The notes: generated from the letters alone by a model not told the origin. A stretch of DNA of 64,000 bases from Paraburkholderia nodosa DSM 21604 (GCF_000519185.1 NZ_JAFA01000006.1:44454-108453); one strand, 5' to 3'. Shown: positions 52,248 through 61,780, counted from the stretch's first letter. Made by a program: numbers and translations.

Positions 52248-53533
52248 GCGCCGTACCTCTCGAATCCGCAGTGATTGAACGCAACGCCGCGCCGCGCGAG
52301 TCGGCCGTCGTCATTGGCGGCGGTATCGTTGGCGTGTGCTGCGCGCTGTATCTGCAGCGCAGCGGCTACGCGGTCACGCTCATCGATCCCGAAGCGCCGG
52401 GTAACAGCACCGCAAAATGGAGCTGCGGGCAGATGGCGGTGAGCGAAGTCATTCCGCTGTCCAAGCCCGGCATTCTCATGAAGATTCCCGGCTGGCTCAT
52501 GGACCAGAAGGGGCCGTTGGCGCTGCGGCCGGGCGCGTTGCCCGGCATCATCCCCTGGTTCGTCCGTTTTCTCATGTGCGCGCGACACGCGAAGATCGTC
52601 GATATCGCCAACGCCATGGCGACACTCACGCACGAAGTCTACGCGGATTACGCGCCGCTGCTCGACGCCTGCGAAGACAAGGCGCTCATGGGCGAGCGCC
52701 CCATTCTGGAAGTATTCGACGGCCCGAAAGGCATCGAGCACGAGCAGCCGCATCTGGCGTTGCGCGAGTCACTCGGCTTCAAGGCGCAACGGTTGAACGC
52801 CAAAGAAATCGGCGACCTCGAGCCGGCGCTCGCAGGCAAGTTTTCTCATGGGCTGCTCTTCGCGGACTGGCGTTCCGTGCGCGACACCATGGGATTCATC
52901 GCCGCGCTCACCGACAGCTTCATTGCACGAGGCGGCCGCCGGATCAGAACGGAAGCGACCCGTATCGACGAGGCGAACGGCAGGGCGACCGGCGTCACGC
53001 TCGCGAACGGCGAGCGCGTGGCAGCCCGGCACGTGGTGGTTGCCGCCGGCACGGGCGCGCGGCGCTTTTTCGGTGCTCTCGGTGTGAGCGTGCCGCTCGA
53101 GGGCATCGCAGGGTACCAGGTGGTGGTTGCCGACCCCGGCGTCGAGATGCGCCACTCGACCATCTACGCCGACGGCGGATTTTGCTTCACGCCGATGACG
53201 CGCGGCCTGCAGATTGGCGGGACCATCGAATTCGCCGGGCAGGGCGCCGCGCCCAATTTCAAACGGGCCGACATCATTCTCGAGAAGGCGAAACGCGTGC
53301 TGCCTGAACTGCGCACTGCGAACGTCGAATATGGCGTGGGCTATCGTCCTTTCCTGCCGGACACGAAGCCGGTTATCGACCGCTCGCGCAGGCTCGACAA
53401 CGTCTTGATGGCTTTCGGCCATGGGCAACTCGGCCTCACCCTCGGCGCGACGACGGGAAGGCTGATCGCCGACATGGCTGCGGGCCGCCCCACCAGGCAG
53501 GATCTCGCGCCGTTCAGCGCCTACCGGTTCTAG
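52244..53533 (+). CDS. DadA-like FAD oxidoreductase, probable D-hydroxyproline oxidase (2)
   Basis: This 429-aa protein starts at GTG 52244, overlapping the epimerase stop (GTGA). The FAD motif [22 protein letters not shown] is at residues ~20-42. C-terminal [38 protein letters not shown] fits the DadA-type family. It likely oxidises cis-4-hydroxy-D-proline to pyrroline-4-hydroxy-2-carboxylate for the deaminase at 50296. Confidence 0.85.
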   Translation: MSAVPLESAVIERNAAPRESAVVIGGGIVGVCCALYLQRSGYAVTLIDPEAPGNSTAKWSCGQMAVSEVIPLSKPGILMKIPGWLMDQKGPLALRPGALPGIIPWFVRFLMCARHAKIVDIANAMATLTHEVYADYAPLLDACEDKALMGERPILEVFDGPKGIEHEQPHLALRESLGFKAQRLNAKEIGDLEPALAGKFSHGLLFADWRSVRDTMGFIAALTDSFIARGGRRIRTEATRIDEANGRATGVTLANGERVAARHVVVAAGTGARRFFGALGVSVPLEGIAGYQVVVADPGVEMRHSTIYADGGFCFTPMTRGLQIGGTIEFAGQGAAPNFKRADIILEKAKRVLPELRTANVEYGVGYRPFLPDTKPVIDRSRRLDNVLMAFGHGQLGLTLGATTGRLIADMAAGRPTRQDLAPFSAYRF

Positions 53534-53589
53534 CAGGCAGCGTTCGACGCCATGCTCATCACATTGCGCAAACCAATATCGGGTTGAAT

Positions 53590-55071
53590 ATGAAATCGTA
53601 CGAAAAGCTCTTCATCGATGGCCGCTGGGTCGCGCCGGTGCACAACGGCAGCTTCGAAACGGTCGATCCGTGCACCGAGCAAGTCATTGCGAAAGTTGCG
53701 GCCGCAACGGCTGAAGACGTCGATCTTGCCGTCAAGGCCGCGCGCAAGGCGTTCGACGAAGGCCCATGGCCGCGCATGAGCGGCGCCGAGCGTGCGGCTG
53801 TCCTGCGCCGCATCGGCAAAGGCATTCGCGATCGCCTGCAGGCGTTGGCCGAAATCGAAGTGCGCGACAACGGCAAGCCGCTGCCGGAGGCGCTGTGGGA
53901 TCTGGGCGATGCGGCGGGCTGCTTCGACTTCTACGCGGGCCTCGCGGAAAAACTCGACGAGCATGCCGAAACGACTATCGCGCTCCCCGATGACCGCTTC
54001 AGTTCGGTTGCGCGCAAGGAACCCGTCGGGGTGGCGGGCGCCATCATTCCGTGGAACTTTCCGCTGCTGATGGCCGCGTGGAAAGTGGCGCCCGCGCTGG
54101 CCGCGGGTTGCACGATGGTGCTCAAGCCCTCGGAGTTGACGCCGCTTACGGCGCTCGAGCTTGCGGATATCGCGGCAGCGGCGGACCTGCCGCCGGGCGT
54201 ACTGAACGTCATCACTGGGTTGGGCCAGGACGCCGGCGCGCCGCTGAGCGAGCATCCCGGAGTCGACAAGCTCGCCTTTACCGGCAGCGTGCCGACCGGC
54301 AGCCGCATCATGCAGGCCGCGGCGCGCGACATCAAGAACATCAGTCTCGAACTGGGCGGCAAGTCGCCGTTCATCGTCTTCGACGACAGCGATATCGACG
54401 CGGCTGTCGAATGGATCATGTTCGGCATATTCTGGAATCAGGGGGAGGTGTGCTCGGCCACGTCGCGCGTGCTGGTGCAGCGCGGCATCTATGCAAAGCT
54501 GCTCGATCGCCTGAAAGAGGAGACGCAGAAGATCACCATCGGCAGCGGTTTGCAGGATGGCACGCTGCTCGGGCCGCTTGTCAGCAAGGGCCAGTACGAC
54601 AAGGTGCGGCATGCGGTCGAGCGTGGCGTGGAAGAGGGGGCGCGGCTCGTGACCGGCGGCGGGCGGCCCAAACATCTCGAGAAGGGCTATTTCATGGAGC
54701 CGGTTGTTTTCGCCGACGTGCCGGAGACCAGCTGGGTCTGGAATGAAGAGATTTTTGGCCCGGTCGTTTGTGTCCGACCCTTTGAAGACGAGACGGAAGC
54801 CGTACGTTCTGCCAACGATTCACGCTTCGGCCTGGGCGCGGCCGTGATGTCGCGCGACAGCGAGCGCTGCGAGCGCGTGGCGCGCAAACTGCGGGCAGGT
54901 ATCGTCTGGATCAACTGCTCGCAGCCGACCTTCACGGAGGCGCCGTGGGGCGGCTACAAGCAGAGCGGCATCGGGCGCGAACTGGGAGAGTGGGGGTTGA
55001 ACAACTACCTCGAAACCAAGCAGATCACGCGGTACGGCAGCGACAAGCCGTGGGGCTGGTACATCAAGTAA
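53590..55071 (+). CDS. NAD(P)-dependent aldehyde dehydrogenase, possible 2-oxoglutarate semialdehyde dehydrogenase
   Basis: This 493-aa protein has ALDH motifs IIPWNFPLLMAAWKVAPALAAGC, SLELGGKSPFIV (Glu) and NQGEVCSATSRVLV (Cys). It resembles betaine/amino-aldehyde dehydrogenases in sequence. In the hydroxyproline pathway the semialdehyde from the deaminase must be oxidised to 2-oxoglutarate, and this gene supplies that step by position. The start is ATG 53590; a TTG at 53584 is also possible. Confidence 0.85.
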   Translation: MKSYEKLFIDGRWVAPVHNGSFETVDPCTEQVIAKVAAATAEDVDLAVKAARKAFDEGPWPRMSGAERAAVLRRIGKGIRDRLQALAEIEVRDNGKPLPEALWDLGDAAGCFDFYAGLAEKLDEHAETTIALPDDRFSSVARKEPVGVAGAIIPWNFPLLMAAWKVAPALAAGCTMVLKPSELTPLTALELADIAAAADLPPGVLNVITGLGQDAGAPLSEHPGVDKLAFTGSVPTGSRIMQAAARDIKNISLELGGKSPFIVFDDSDIDAAVEWIMFGIFWNQGEVCSATSRVLVQRGIYAKLLDRLKEETQKITIGSGLQDGTLLGPLVSKGQYDKVRHAVERGVEEGARLVTGGGRPKHLEKGYFMEPVVFADVPETSWVWNEEIFGPVVCVRPFEDETEAVRSANDSRFGLGAAVMSRDSERCERVARKLRAGIVWINCSQPTFTEAPWGGYKQSGIGRELGEWGLNNYLETKQITRYGSDKPWGWYIK

Positions 55072-55083
55072 GGCAGATCGAAC

Positions 55084-56115
55084 ATGCGCTGGAAAAAGAC
55101 ACTTCAACTCGTGGATGTGCACTGCGAAGGCGAGATCGGCAAAGTCATCACCGGGGGCGTCGTGGGCATCCCCGGTGAGACCATGCTCGACAAGATGAAT
55201 TACCTCAACGAGGTGGACGACAGCCTGCGCAGGCTCGTCGTGCTCGAACCGCGAGGCTGCCTGCAGATGTCTGTCAATCTGCTGCTGCCGCCCACGCGGC
55301 CCGAGGCCCACGCGGGCTTTATTGTGCTGCAGGCGGACAAGGCCCACCCGATGTCCGGCAGCAATGCCATCTGCGTCGTGACGGCCTTGCTCGAACTCGG
55401 CATGGTTGAAATGCAGGAGCCCGAAACGACCGTCGTGCTCGACACGCCTGCCGGTCTCGTCACGGCTCGCGCAACGTGCCGGGACGGCCGCTGCATGGGC
55501 GTCGCGCTCGACATGGTGCCGTCGTTCGTCGAACGGCTCGACTTCGGCATCGACACTGCGCAGTTCGGGACGATTCGCGCCGATATCGCATTTGGCGGCG
55601 TCTATTACGCGCTCATCGACGTCGGGCAGGTCGGGCTGACGATCGCCCCGGAGAACGCACGCGCGCTGGCCGAGCTGGGCGTGTCGCTCAAGGACGTGAT
55701 CAACCAGCAGATCGAGATTGAGCACCCGCTATACCCGCAAATCAACGAAGTTGCCTATGTCATGTTCCGCAATCGCGTGAGCGACGAGCTGTATCAGACC
55801 TGCACGACTTTGCCTCCCGGCCGCGTCGACCGCTCGCCGTGCGGCACCGGAAGCTCGGCGAATCTCGCGACGCTCGCCGCCCGCGGTCTGGCAGACGTCG
55901 GCACGAAATTGAAGTCGCGCTCGACAATTGGGGGCGAATTCTCCGTGGAGTTGCTCGGCAAGACGGAAGTCGGCGGCCGGCCCGCCGTTTTGCCGCGTGT
56001 GCAGGGCCGCGCGTGGGTGTACGGCATCCAGCAGATCGGGGTTGACCCCGACGACCCGCTGGCGGCGGGATTCATGCTCAGCGACACGTGGGGCGCGGGA
56101 TTTCCGAAGGTCTGA
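55084..56115 (+). CDS. Proline racemase-family protein with Ser/Cys pair
   Basis: This 343-aa protein has Ser91 (PMSGSN) where the first catalytic cysteine normally stands and keeps the second, Cys253 (DRSPCGTG). This pair differs from true racemases/epimerases (Cys/Cys) and from trans-3-hydroxyproline dehydratases (Cys/Thr). A different substrate or a one-base mechanism is likely. It follows the aldehyde dehydrogenase by 12 nt and precedes the GntR gene, so it is part of the operon. Its exact reaction is not known from sequence. Confidence 0.85.
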   Translation: MRWKKTLQLVDVHCEGEIGKVITGGVVGIPGETMLDKMNYLNEVDDSLRRLVVLEPRGCLQMSVNLLLPPTRPEAHAGFIVLQADKAHPMSGSNAICVVTALLELGMVEMQEPETTVVLDTPAGLVTARATCRDGRCMGVALDMVPSFVERLDFGIDTAQFGTIRADIAFGGVYYALIDVGQVGLTIAPENARALAELGVSLKDVINQQIEIEHPLYPQINEVAYVMFRNRVSDELYQTCTTLPPGRVDRSPCGTGSSANLATLAARGLADVGTKLKSRSTIGGEFSVELLGKTEVGGRPAVLPRVQGRAWVYGIQQIGVDPDDPLAAGFMLSDTWGAGFPKV

Positions 56116-56187
56116 GGCGAGGGGCGGGCAATGTTAAACTCCAAAGCACGCCCGCTTTACCGGGCCTACGACGACGGCGGGAAGACC

Positions 56188-56895
56188 ATGAGCAAAGCGA
56201 CCAACGAGGCAGAGGCGGGTGTCCGCCGCCATGGCGGGCGATACATCTACGAAGAGCTGCGCAGACAGATCCTGACGCTGCAACTCAAGCCTGGCGCGCC
56301 GCTGGACGAGGTATCGCTCGCAGAGCAATTCGGCCTTTCGCGTTCGCCCGTTCGTGATGCGCTCGCCCGGCTCATTAGCGAGGGGCTCGTCACGATCCTG
56401 CCGAATCGCACGACGCTCGTGACGCCGCTGGAAATCGAAGAATTTCCGAAGTACGTATCGGCGCTCGATCTCATTCAGCGCGCGGTGACCCGGCTCGCCG
56501 CGCTACATCGTACGCAAGAGGACCTCGCGATCCTCAAGAAGGCCGACGCCGCGTATATGAAGGCGGTCGAGAGCGGCGATGCCGAGGTGTTGACCGAGCG
56601 GAACAAGCAGCTGCACATGGCCATCGCACATGCGGCAAACAATCCCTATTTCGTGGGGTATTACGAACGGCTGCTGGGCGAGGGGCAACGTCTGACGCAT
56701 CTGCACTTCGACTACACGGTGACCTCGCCTCACGCGACCAGGCTGGGCAATGACCATAGCGAGATCATCGACGCCATTGCGCGTAAGGACGCCGATCTGG
56801 CCGAGAAGCTCGCACACGAACACACGATGCTCTTCCAGAAACGGTTCCTCGATTACATGCGCCAGAACATGACGGAATCGATCGCCATTGTGTGA
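56188..56895 (+). CDS. GntR-family regulator, FCD/VanR type
   Basis: This 235-aa protein has an N-terminal winged HTH (YEELRRQILTLQLKPGAPLDEVSLAEQFGLSRSPVRDALARLISEGLVTILPNRTTLV) and a helical ligand-binding domain (FCD). FCD members often bind TTGT-type palindromes, like those at the two ABC promoters. It is the last regulator in the operon and probably controls it. The start is ATG 56188; ATG 56131 would add 19 residues and also has a ribosome site. Note it lies in the operon it may repress. Confidence 0.83.
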   Translation: MSKATNEAEAGVRRHGGRYIYEELRRQILTLQLKPGAPLDEVSLAEQFGLSRSPVRDALARLISEGLVTILPNRTTLVTPLEIEEFPKYVSALDLIQRAVTRLAALHRTQEDLAILKKADAAYMKAVESGDAEVLTERNKQLHMAIAHAANNPYFVGYYERLLGEGQRLTHLHFDYTVTSPHATRLGNDHSEIIDAIARKDADLAEKLAHEHTMLFQKRFLDYMRQNMTESIAIV

Positions 56896-56961
56896 TTCGC
56901 TGCGTCGAAGCGGGGCCTTGGGAAACGGGATCGCCACCATGCACTTCCAAAAGGAGTAACC

Positions 56962-57687
56962 ATGGATTTGACCGACTTCGACACACTGACTTTTGACTGC
57001 TACGGCACGTTGATCGACTGGGAAAGCGGCATCTTCGCTGGACTCAAGCCCCTGATCGAACGGGCCAGGACGCCGCTGTCGAGAGACCAGATTCTGGAGG
57101 CCCACGCGCGCCACGAGTCGTCGCAGCAGAAATACACGCCGGCCAGGCGATACCAGGAACTGCTGCCCATCGTCTACAAGCGACTGGCCGAGGAATGGGG
57201 ACTGTCGTTCACGCACGAGGAGTGCATGGCGTACGGTCGGTCAGTGCGGAACTGGCCGGCATTCGAGGACACCGTGGCCGCGCTGCAGTATCTGAAAAAG
57301 CACTACAAGCTGGCCATACTCTCCAACGTCGACAACGAGACGTTCAGCTACAGCAACGCAAGGTTGCAGGTAGCGTTCGACGCGATTTTTACGGCGGAAG
57401 ATATCGGCTCGTACAAGCCAGCGCCGCGAAACTTCGAATACATGCTCGAGAAGCTGGGTGAGCGTGGCATCAAGAAGGAAAAAATCCTTCACACTGCCGA
57501 AAGTCTTTTCCACGACCACAAGCCTGCCAGTGAGTTTGGTCTGGCGTCGTGCTGGATTTACCGCCGTCATTCGCAACCGGGCTTTGGCGCGACCATGAAT
57601 CCCGGCTGGCAGCCGAACGTCGCCTTTCGCTTCAACAGCATGGCGGACCTTGCGAAGGCGCATCAGGACGCCGCGGCGAAAAAGTAA
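56962..57687 (+). CDS. HAD-superfamily hydrolase, 2-haloacid dehalogenase-like
   Basis: This 241-aa protein has the nucleophile Asp12 (FDCYGTLIDWE), ILSNVDNETFSYSN (motif II Ser) and DIGSYKPAPRNFEYML (motif III Lys). L-2-haloacid dehalogenases share this form, though most such genes act on phosphate esters. It is 66 nt after the GntR gene and shares its direction. The substrate is unknown. The start is ATG 56962 with AAAGGAG. Confidence 0.8.
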   Translation: MDLTDFDTLTFDCYGTLIDWESGIFAGLKPLIERARTPLSRDQILEAHARHESSQQKYTPARRYQELLPIVYKRLAEEWGLSFTHEECMAYGRSVRNWPAFEDTVAALQYLKKHYKLAILSNVDNETFSYSNARLQVAFDAIFTAEDIGSYKPAPRNFEYMLEKLGERGIKKEKILHTAESLFHDHKPASEFGLASCWIYRRHSQPGFGATMNPGWQPNVAFRFNSMADLAKAHQDAAAKK

Positions 57688-57697
57688 GGCGGTATGG

Positions 57698-58336
57698 ATG
57701 CCCACGCCTGACGAACAAGAATCGCCGAGAGCACGCCTTGCGCAGGCGCGCCGGCTACTGGCGCTTGCGCAATCGGGCTTGCACTACGCGACGAGCCCGT
57801 TCGACCAGGAACGGTACACGGAAATCGCCAGCATCGCGCATCAGCAACTCGCGGAAATGGCGTCCATGCAATCGAGCGATGTCGCCGCGCTCTTTGCTTT
57901 CGAAACGGGATACGCGAATCCTAAACTCGATGTCAGATGCGCCGTCTTCAATCCGTCCGGTCAGATCCTTCTCGTGCGAGAGGCCGTGGATGGTTTGTGG
58001 TCCCTGCCTGGCGGCTGGGCCGACATAGGCGTTTCGCCCGCGGAGAACGCGGCAAGAGAGGCTCGTGAAGAAAGCGGCTACACGGTGAAGATCGTTCGGC
58101 TGCTGGCCGTGTGGGACATGCTCAAGCACGGACATCCGCCTTCCGTGTTTCACATCTGGAAGCTGGTTTTCCTTGGGGAAATCGTGCGCGCGGGGAAAAT
58201 ATCCGGAGCCGAAACCGACGCCGTTCAGTTCTTCGATATCGATAACCTTCCAGACTTGTCGCAAGGCCGGATTCTGCCGGAACAAATTCGACAACTGGAC
58301 GCACTGCGCAATAACAGTGACGTTGAATTCGACTGA
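57698..58336 (+). CDS. Nudix hydrolase
   Basis: This 212-aa protein has an N-terminal helical domain (residues ~1-70, hydrolase_N type) and a Nudix domain with box GGWADIGVSPAENAAREAREESGY (residues ~105-128; REAREESG has the catalytic glutamates). It hydrolyses a nucleoside diphosphate linked to another group. The start is ATG 57698, 10 nt after the HAD gene. It converges with the H-NS-like gene. Confidence 0.87.
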   Translation: MPTPDEQESPRARLAQARRLLALAQSGLHYATSPFDQERYTEIASIAHQQLAEMASMQSSDVAALFAFETGYANPKLDVRCAVFNPSGQILLVREAVDGLWSLPGGWADIGVSPAENAAREAREESGYTVKIVRLLAVWDMLKHGHPPSVFHIWKLVFLGEIVRAGKISGAETDAVQFFDIDNLPDLSQGRILPEQIRQLDALRNNSDVEFD

Positions 58337-58378
58337 AGTTTCTCTTTGACGCCGGGGTGGCACCTAACGGTGGTGCTT

Positions 58379-58720
58379 TCAGCCGGCGCTGGGCTGCTCG
58401 GTGCTGACTGTTGCCAGGCGGCTGCCGGCAAACGGGTCCTGCCGCCAGTCCACGCTTGGGGTTTTCACGGGCTGCTGCTCGGTTATCTCGCCGATTGCAA
58501 AATGCTCGAGCGACTGCCCCGCGCTTGTCGCCTGCACCACCCACCGCGGGGCGTCGCCATTGCCGTCCCACGTGTGGCCAGCCGCATCCCGGTAACGGGC
58601 GGCGCGCAATTGCGCGGCGTCTGCGGCAATTGACGCAGCAATATCATCCGGTTCAATACCAAATTCGGCCATCCGACGCCGCAGATAGGCCACGATGCTT
58701 TCGCGTTTTCGTTCGTCCAT
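58379..58720 (-). CDS. H-NS-like DNA-binding protein
   Basis: This 113-aa protein has a helical N-terminal region (KRESIVAYLRRRMAEFGIEPDDIAASI, oligomerisation) and a C-terminal H-NS-type motif ARYRDAAGHTWDGNGDAPRW. An extra C-terminal tail of about 45 residues follows (LEHFAIGEITEQQ...). The start is ATG 58720; a TTG further upstream adds 17 residues. It probably silences AT-rich promoters. It is small relative to some Burkholderia copies. Confidence 0.78.
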   Translation of the reverse strand: MDERKRESIVAYLRRRMAEFGIEPDDIAASIAADAAQLRAARYRDAAGHTWDGNGDAPRWVVQATSAGQSLEHFAIGEITEQQPVKTPSVDWRQDPFAGSRLATVSTEQPSAG

Positions 58721-58842
58721 TTCTAGTTGTGCTTTGCTCTGAATGCAACTCTTGAGCAGAATATAGCGCAAGTCGCGTGCCGCCAGGATATCACAGCTTG
58801 AACGGGCGTCCCTGGCGGCGGTCGCGAAAGGCCTGGCGGGAA

Positions 58843-59094
58843 TCAGGTGTTGAGCTTCTGGGCGCGCTCGGCTTCATGTTCTGCGGCCCGTTCCTCCGCA
58901 TGCTTTTTCGCAACGTGATGTCCCACGATGCAGCCGCCAACGGCTCCAGCAACGGCGTGGTGGCCCGCATAATGTCCGGCTACGCCCCCCACGACAGCGC
59001 CTTTGAGGCAGCCGGCGGCATGTGCGGTTCCGGCTGCCGCCAGTCCTAAAGTGGCAGCCGCGGCAAGCATCCTGATTCGATTATTGACGTTCAT
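58843..59094 (-). CDS. Small exported glycine-zipper protein
   Basis: This 83-aa protein has a signal peptide (AAAATLGLAAAGTAHA, cut near residue 28). The mature part has GAVVGGVAGHYAGHHAVAGAVGGCIVGHH (glycine-zipper, membrane-inserting repeat) and a charged tail KKHAEERAAEHEAER. Similar glycine-zipper proteins occur in the outer membrane or periplasm. The start is ATG 59094; ATG 59103 is also possible. Confidence 0.72.
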   Translation of the reverse strand: MNVNNRIRMLAAAATLGLAAAGTAHAAGCLKGAVVGGVAGHYAGHHAVAGAVGGCIVGHHVAKKHAEERAAEHEAERAQKLNT

Positions 59095-59131
59095 GATAAA
59101 CACTTGTGTGAAATATTAGCTTCGGACCGGC

Positions 59132-59437
59132 TCAATAGCCCCGGCGCCCATTGTCGTGCCAGTCACGCTCACGCCATTGGTGTTCGCGCCGCTCGTGTTC
59201 CCGCCATTCGTGTTCCCGCCACTGACGGGCGCGCCAGTCATCGTCGCCGCGCCAGGCCACCGCGACCGGAGCAGGCGCATAGGCAGCGGGCGGCGGAGCA
59301 ACGTACACCGGTTCAGCCGGGGCGTAGGCGGCTCCCGGCAGGTTGACACCCACGGCCAGATCGACATGCGCAAACGCCGCGCTCGAAGCGGCCAGTGCGG
59401 CCGCGCCCAGTACCACGCCGAGAATCGTCCTTTTCAT
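59132..59437 (-). CDS. Small exported protein with WREHE-type repeats
   Basis: This 101-aa protein has a signal peptide (cut after SSAAFA, near residue 23), a proline/tyrosine-rich middle (YVAPPPAAYAPAP) and a highly charged tail made of Trp-Arg-Glu-His steps (REHEWREHERREHQWRERDW). The start is ATG 59437 with GGAG upstream. It may be surface-associated or metal/polyanion-binding; no family is firmly recognised. It is divergent in composition from neighbours. Confidence 0.72.
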   Translation of the reverse strand: MKRTILGVVLGAAALAASSAAFAHVDLAVGVNLPGAAYAPAEPVYVAPPPAAYAPAPVAVAWRGDDDWRARQWREHEWREHERREHQWRERDWHDNGRRGY

Positions 59438-59567
59438 TTCACTACTCCTCCGCACGTGTCGTGCGTTTCTGGTAAGCACGGTTCGGAGTGTAGGCGGCGG
59501 GCCCGGACACAGGTGCAACGGCGGTGCGAGTTTCGTAACGGCGCGTTATTTCGCGTGTTCCGATACG

Positions 59568-59605
59568 TAAAAAAGCGCGGACGCTCATTCACAGCGTTCC
59601 GCGCT
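59568..59605 (-). terminator. Terminator after the trans-3-hydroxyproline dehydratase gene
   Basis: On the minus strand AGCGCGGA...TCCGCGCT is a long stem followed by TTTTTT, 26 nt beyond the dehydratase stop at 59631. The inner part also folds (CGCT/AGCG). Confidence 0.75.
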
Positions 59606-59630
59606 AACGGGTACCACGAGGAGGAAGAGT

Positions 59631-60638
59631 CTAGCGGACAAGGAACCCGTAAGTCAGCGGGTCGCGCTCGTCCACAATCCAGGTCGCGAAACCGCACACG
59701 AACGCATTACCTTCGACTTCTGGGATCACTGCCTTGAAGTCGCCGACGGTCGTCTCGCTGAGTACGCGTCCTTTGAAAACCGTGCCGATAATGGATTCGT
59801 TCACGAGGGTCTCGCCTTTGCCGAGTTCGCCACGCAGGTACAACTGGGCGACGCGTCCACCCGTGCCGGAGCCGGTCGGTGAGCGGTCCACTTCGCGGTC
59901 CGCGAACACGCAGCAGTTGGCTTGCGTCGAGCCTTCGTGTCGCGCTGCATTGGCGATGATGGTCCCGTAAATGTGGTTGATTTCGGGGATATCGGGATGC
60001 TCGACAGGGTAGGCCTTGTTCGCGGCTTCCTTCACCTCTGCCCCGAAGCGGATGAGTTCCTCGACCGACGACTCGCGCACGGCGAGGCCATGCGGCTGAC
60101 CGTCGGTATAGAAATAAAACGCACCGCCGAACGCGATGTCGCCCTTCACCGTGCCAAAGGACGGCGTCTCGACAGTCACATCCCGCTTCCAGATGAACGA
60201 TGGGACATTCACGAATCGCACATTGCCGGCGTGTTCGCCATCCCACTGAACGAACGCTTCGATAAAGCCACAGGGCGCGTCGATGCCGACACGCGTTTCC
60301 GGAACACTGCGTTGGACCCAGCCAAGCTCGACCGCTGCGGTGGACAGCGCGATCACGCCGTGTCCGCAGTGGTCGCTATAGCCCTCGTTGTGGAGGAAGA
60401 TGATGCCGAAGTCGGCGGTGGGGCTGACCGGTTCGGTCAGATAGCCACCGTACATGTCGGCGTGACCGCGCGGCTCGAACATCAACGCGGTGCGGATTTC
60501 GTCAGCGTTTTCCTTCAGCCACGCACGACGCTTCACGATCGTGTCGCCGGGCAGGCGAGGCAATCCGCTGGTGACGATACGGAATGCTTCGCCGCCGGTA
60601 TGAACTTCGACGGTCGTTATGGTACGAGTAGTCTTCAT
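59631..60638 (-). CDS. lhpH: Trans-3-hydroxy-L-proline dehydratase (proline racemase family, Cys/Thr)
   Basis: This 335-aa protein has Cys91 (DHCGHG) and Thr255 (DRSPTGSG). The Cys/Thr pair is the known mark of trans-3-hydroxyproline dehydratases, which lose the second base cysteine. The product, pyrroline-2-carboxylate, is reduced to L-proline by the OCD-family enzyme encoded upstream at 61866. A LivK-like binding-protein gene lies between. The start is ATG 60638. Confidence 0.87.
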   Translation of the reverse strand: MKTTRTITTVEVHTGGEAFRIVTSGLPRLPGDTIVKRRAWLKENADEIRTALMFEPRGHADMYGGYLTEPVSPTADFGIIFLHNEGYSDHCGHGVIALSTAAVELGWVQRSVPETRVGIDAPCGFIEAFVQWDGEHAGNVRFVNVPSFIWKRDVTVETPSFGTVKGDIAFGGAFYFYTDGQPHGLAVRESSVEELIRFGAEVKEAANKAYPVEHPDIPEINHIYGTIIANAARHEGSTQANCCVFADREVDRSPTGSGTGGRVAQLYLRGELGKGETLVNESIIGTVFKGRVLSETTVGDFKAVIPEVEGNAFVCGFATWIVDERDPLTYGFLVR

Positions 60639-60658
60639 GATGTCTTTGCGCTATTGGC

Positions 60659-61780
60659 TTACTGACCGTACGGAACTGGCAGGCCGTCCTTGATGATGTA
60701 GACGGTTGTGGGCGCGCCCACGAGGTCGCCGTTTGCATCGAAAGAGTAAGTGCCCGCGACGCCCTTGTAGTCGGTCTTCGCCAACTGGGCGACAAGCTTT
60801 GCCTTATCGGTGGTGGTGCCCGCCTTGACCATCGCGTCGGCGAGCAGTTTCACGCCGTCGTAGTAGTTGACGGCATAGACCTGCGTGTCGGTGTGGTAGG
60901 TGTCCTTGTACTTCTTCAGGAAGTCACGGCCCGCTGCAGTCTTGTCCAGCGCGACGCCACCCTGCGCGCAATACACGATCGACGCGGCTTCGCCCGCCAC
61001 CTTGCCCATGTCGGCCGAGCAGATGCCATCGCCGCCCAGCAACTTCGCGCGCAGTCCGCGCGCGCGCATCTGCTTGGCCATGGGGGCGCCCTGAGCCGCG
61101 TATCCGCCGAAGAAGATGACGTCGGGGTTCTTCGCCTTGATGGTGGTAAGGATGCCCAGGAAGTCGGTCGCCGCCGAGTTGGTGAACTCCCGGTCGACGA
61201 TCTGGATGCCGTTCGCCTTCGCCTCTTTGATGAACTGCTCCGCCACCCCTTGCCCATAGGCCGTGCGGTCGTCGATCACCGCGGCGGTTTTCGCCTTCAA
61301 CGTTTTTGCTGCGAACTGGCCCATCGTGCCGCCCAACTGCTCGTCGCTTGCGCCGATCCGGAAGATGTTCTTGAAGCCTTGTTTCGTCAGCGCCGGATTC
61401 GAAGCAACGGGGAGCATCGGAATACCGGCGGTGTTGTAGACACGCGATGCCGGAATCGCCACGCCGGAGTTGTACGGACCCATGACGGCGACCACGCCGC
61501 TGTCGGCAAGCTTTTGCGCGATCTGGACGCCGACCTTCGGGTCCGCCTGGTCGTCTTCCGAGTCCAGTTTGAAGGTCACCTTCTTGCCGTCGACCGTCAC
61601 GCCGCTCTTGTTCAGTTCGTCGATGGCGAGGCGGGCGCCATTTTCGTTGTCCTTGCCGTTCGGTGCCTGCGGGCCCGTCAGCGGCGCCGAGTGACCGATG
61701 GTGACGACAGTTTGAGCATGGGCGGTGAGGCAGAAGCCGGCGGCCGTGAGGACGGCGAGGGTGGTGGCAAGGTGGCGCAT
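60659..61780 (-). CDS. LivK-like ABC transporter periplasmic binding protein (2)
   Basis: This 373-aa protein has a signal peptide (AGFCLTAHA, cut near residue 22) and LivK-type sequence IGHSAPLTGPQAPNGKDNENG and FFGGYAAQGAPMAKQ. It is a paralogue of the one at 40658. It is co-transcribed with the dehydratase and reductase genes, so it probably binds an imino acid. The permease and ATPase genes are not in the window. The start is ATG 61780. Confidence 0.9.
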   Translation of the reverse strand: MRHLATTLAVLTAAGFCLTAHAQTVVTIGHSAPLTGPQAPNGKDNENGARLAIDELNKSGVTVDGKKVTFKLDSEDDQADPKVGVQIAQKLADSGVVAVMGPYNSGVAIPASRVYNTAGIPMLPVASNPALTKQGFKNIFRIGASDEQLGGTMGQFAAKTLKAKTAAVIDDRTAYGQGVAEQFIKEAKANGIQIVDREFTNSAATDFLGILTTIKAKNPDVIFFGGYAAQGAPMAKQMRARGLRAKLLGGDGICSADMGKVAGEAASIVYCAQGGVALDKTAAGRDFLKKYKDTYHTDTQVYAVNYYDGVKLLADAMVKAGTTTDKAKLVAQLAKTDYKGVAGTYSFDANGDLVGAPTTVYIIKDGLPVPYGQ

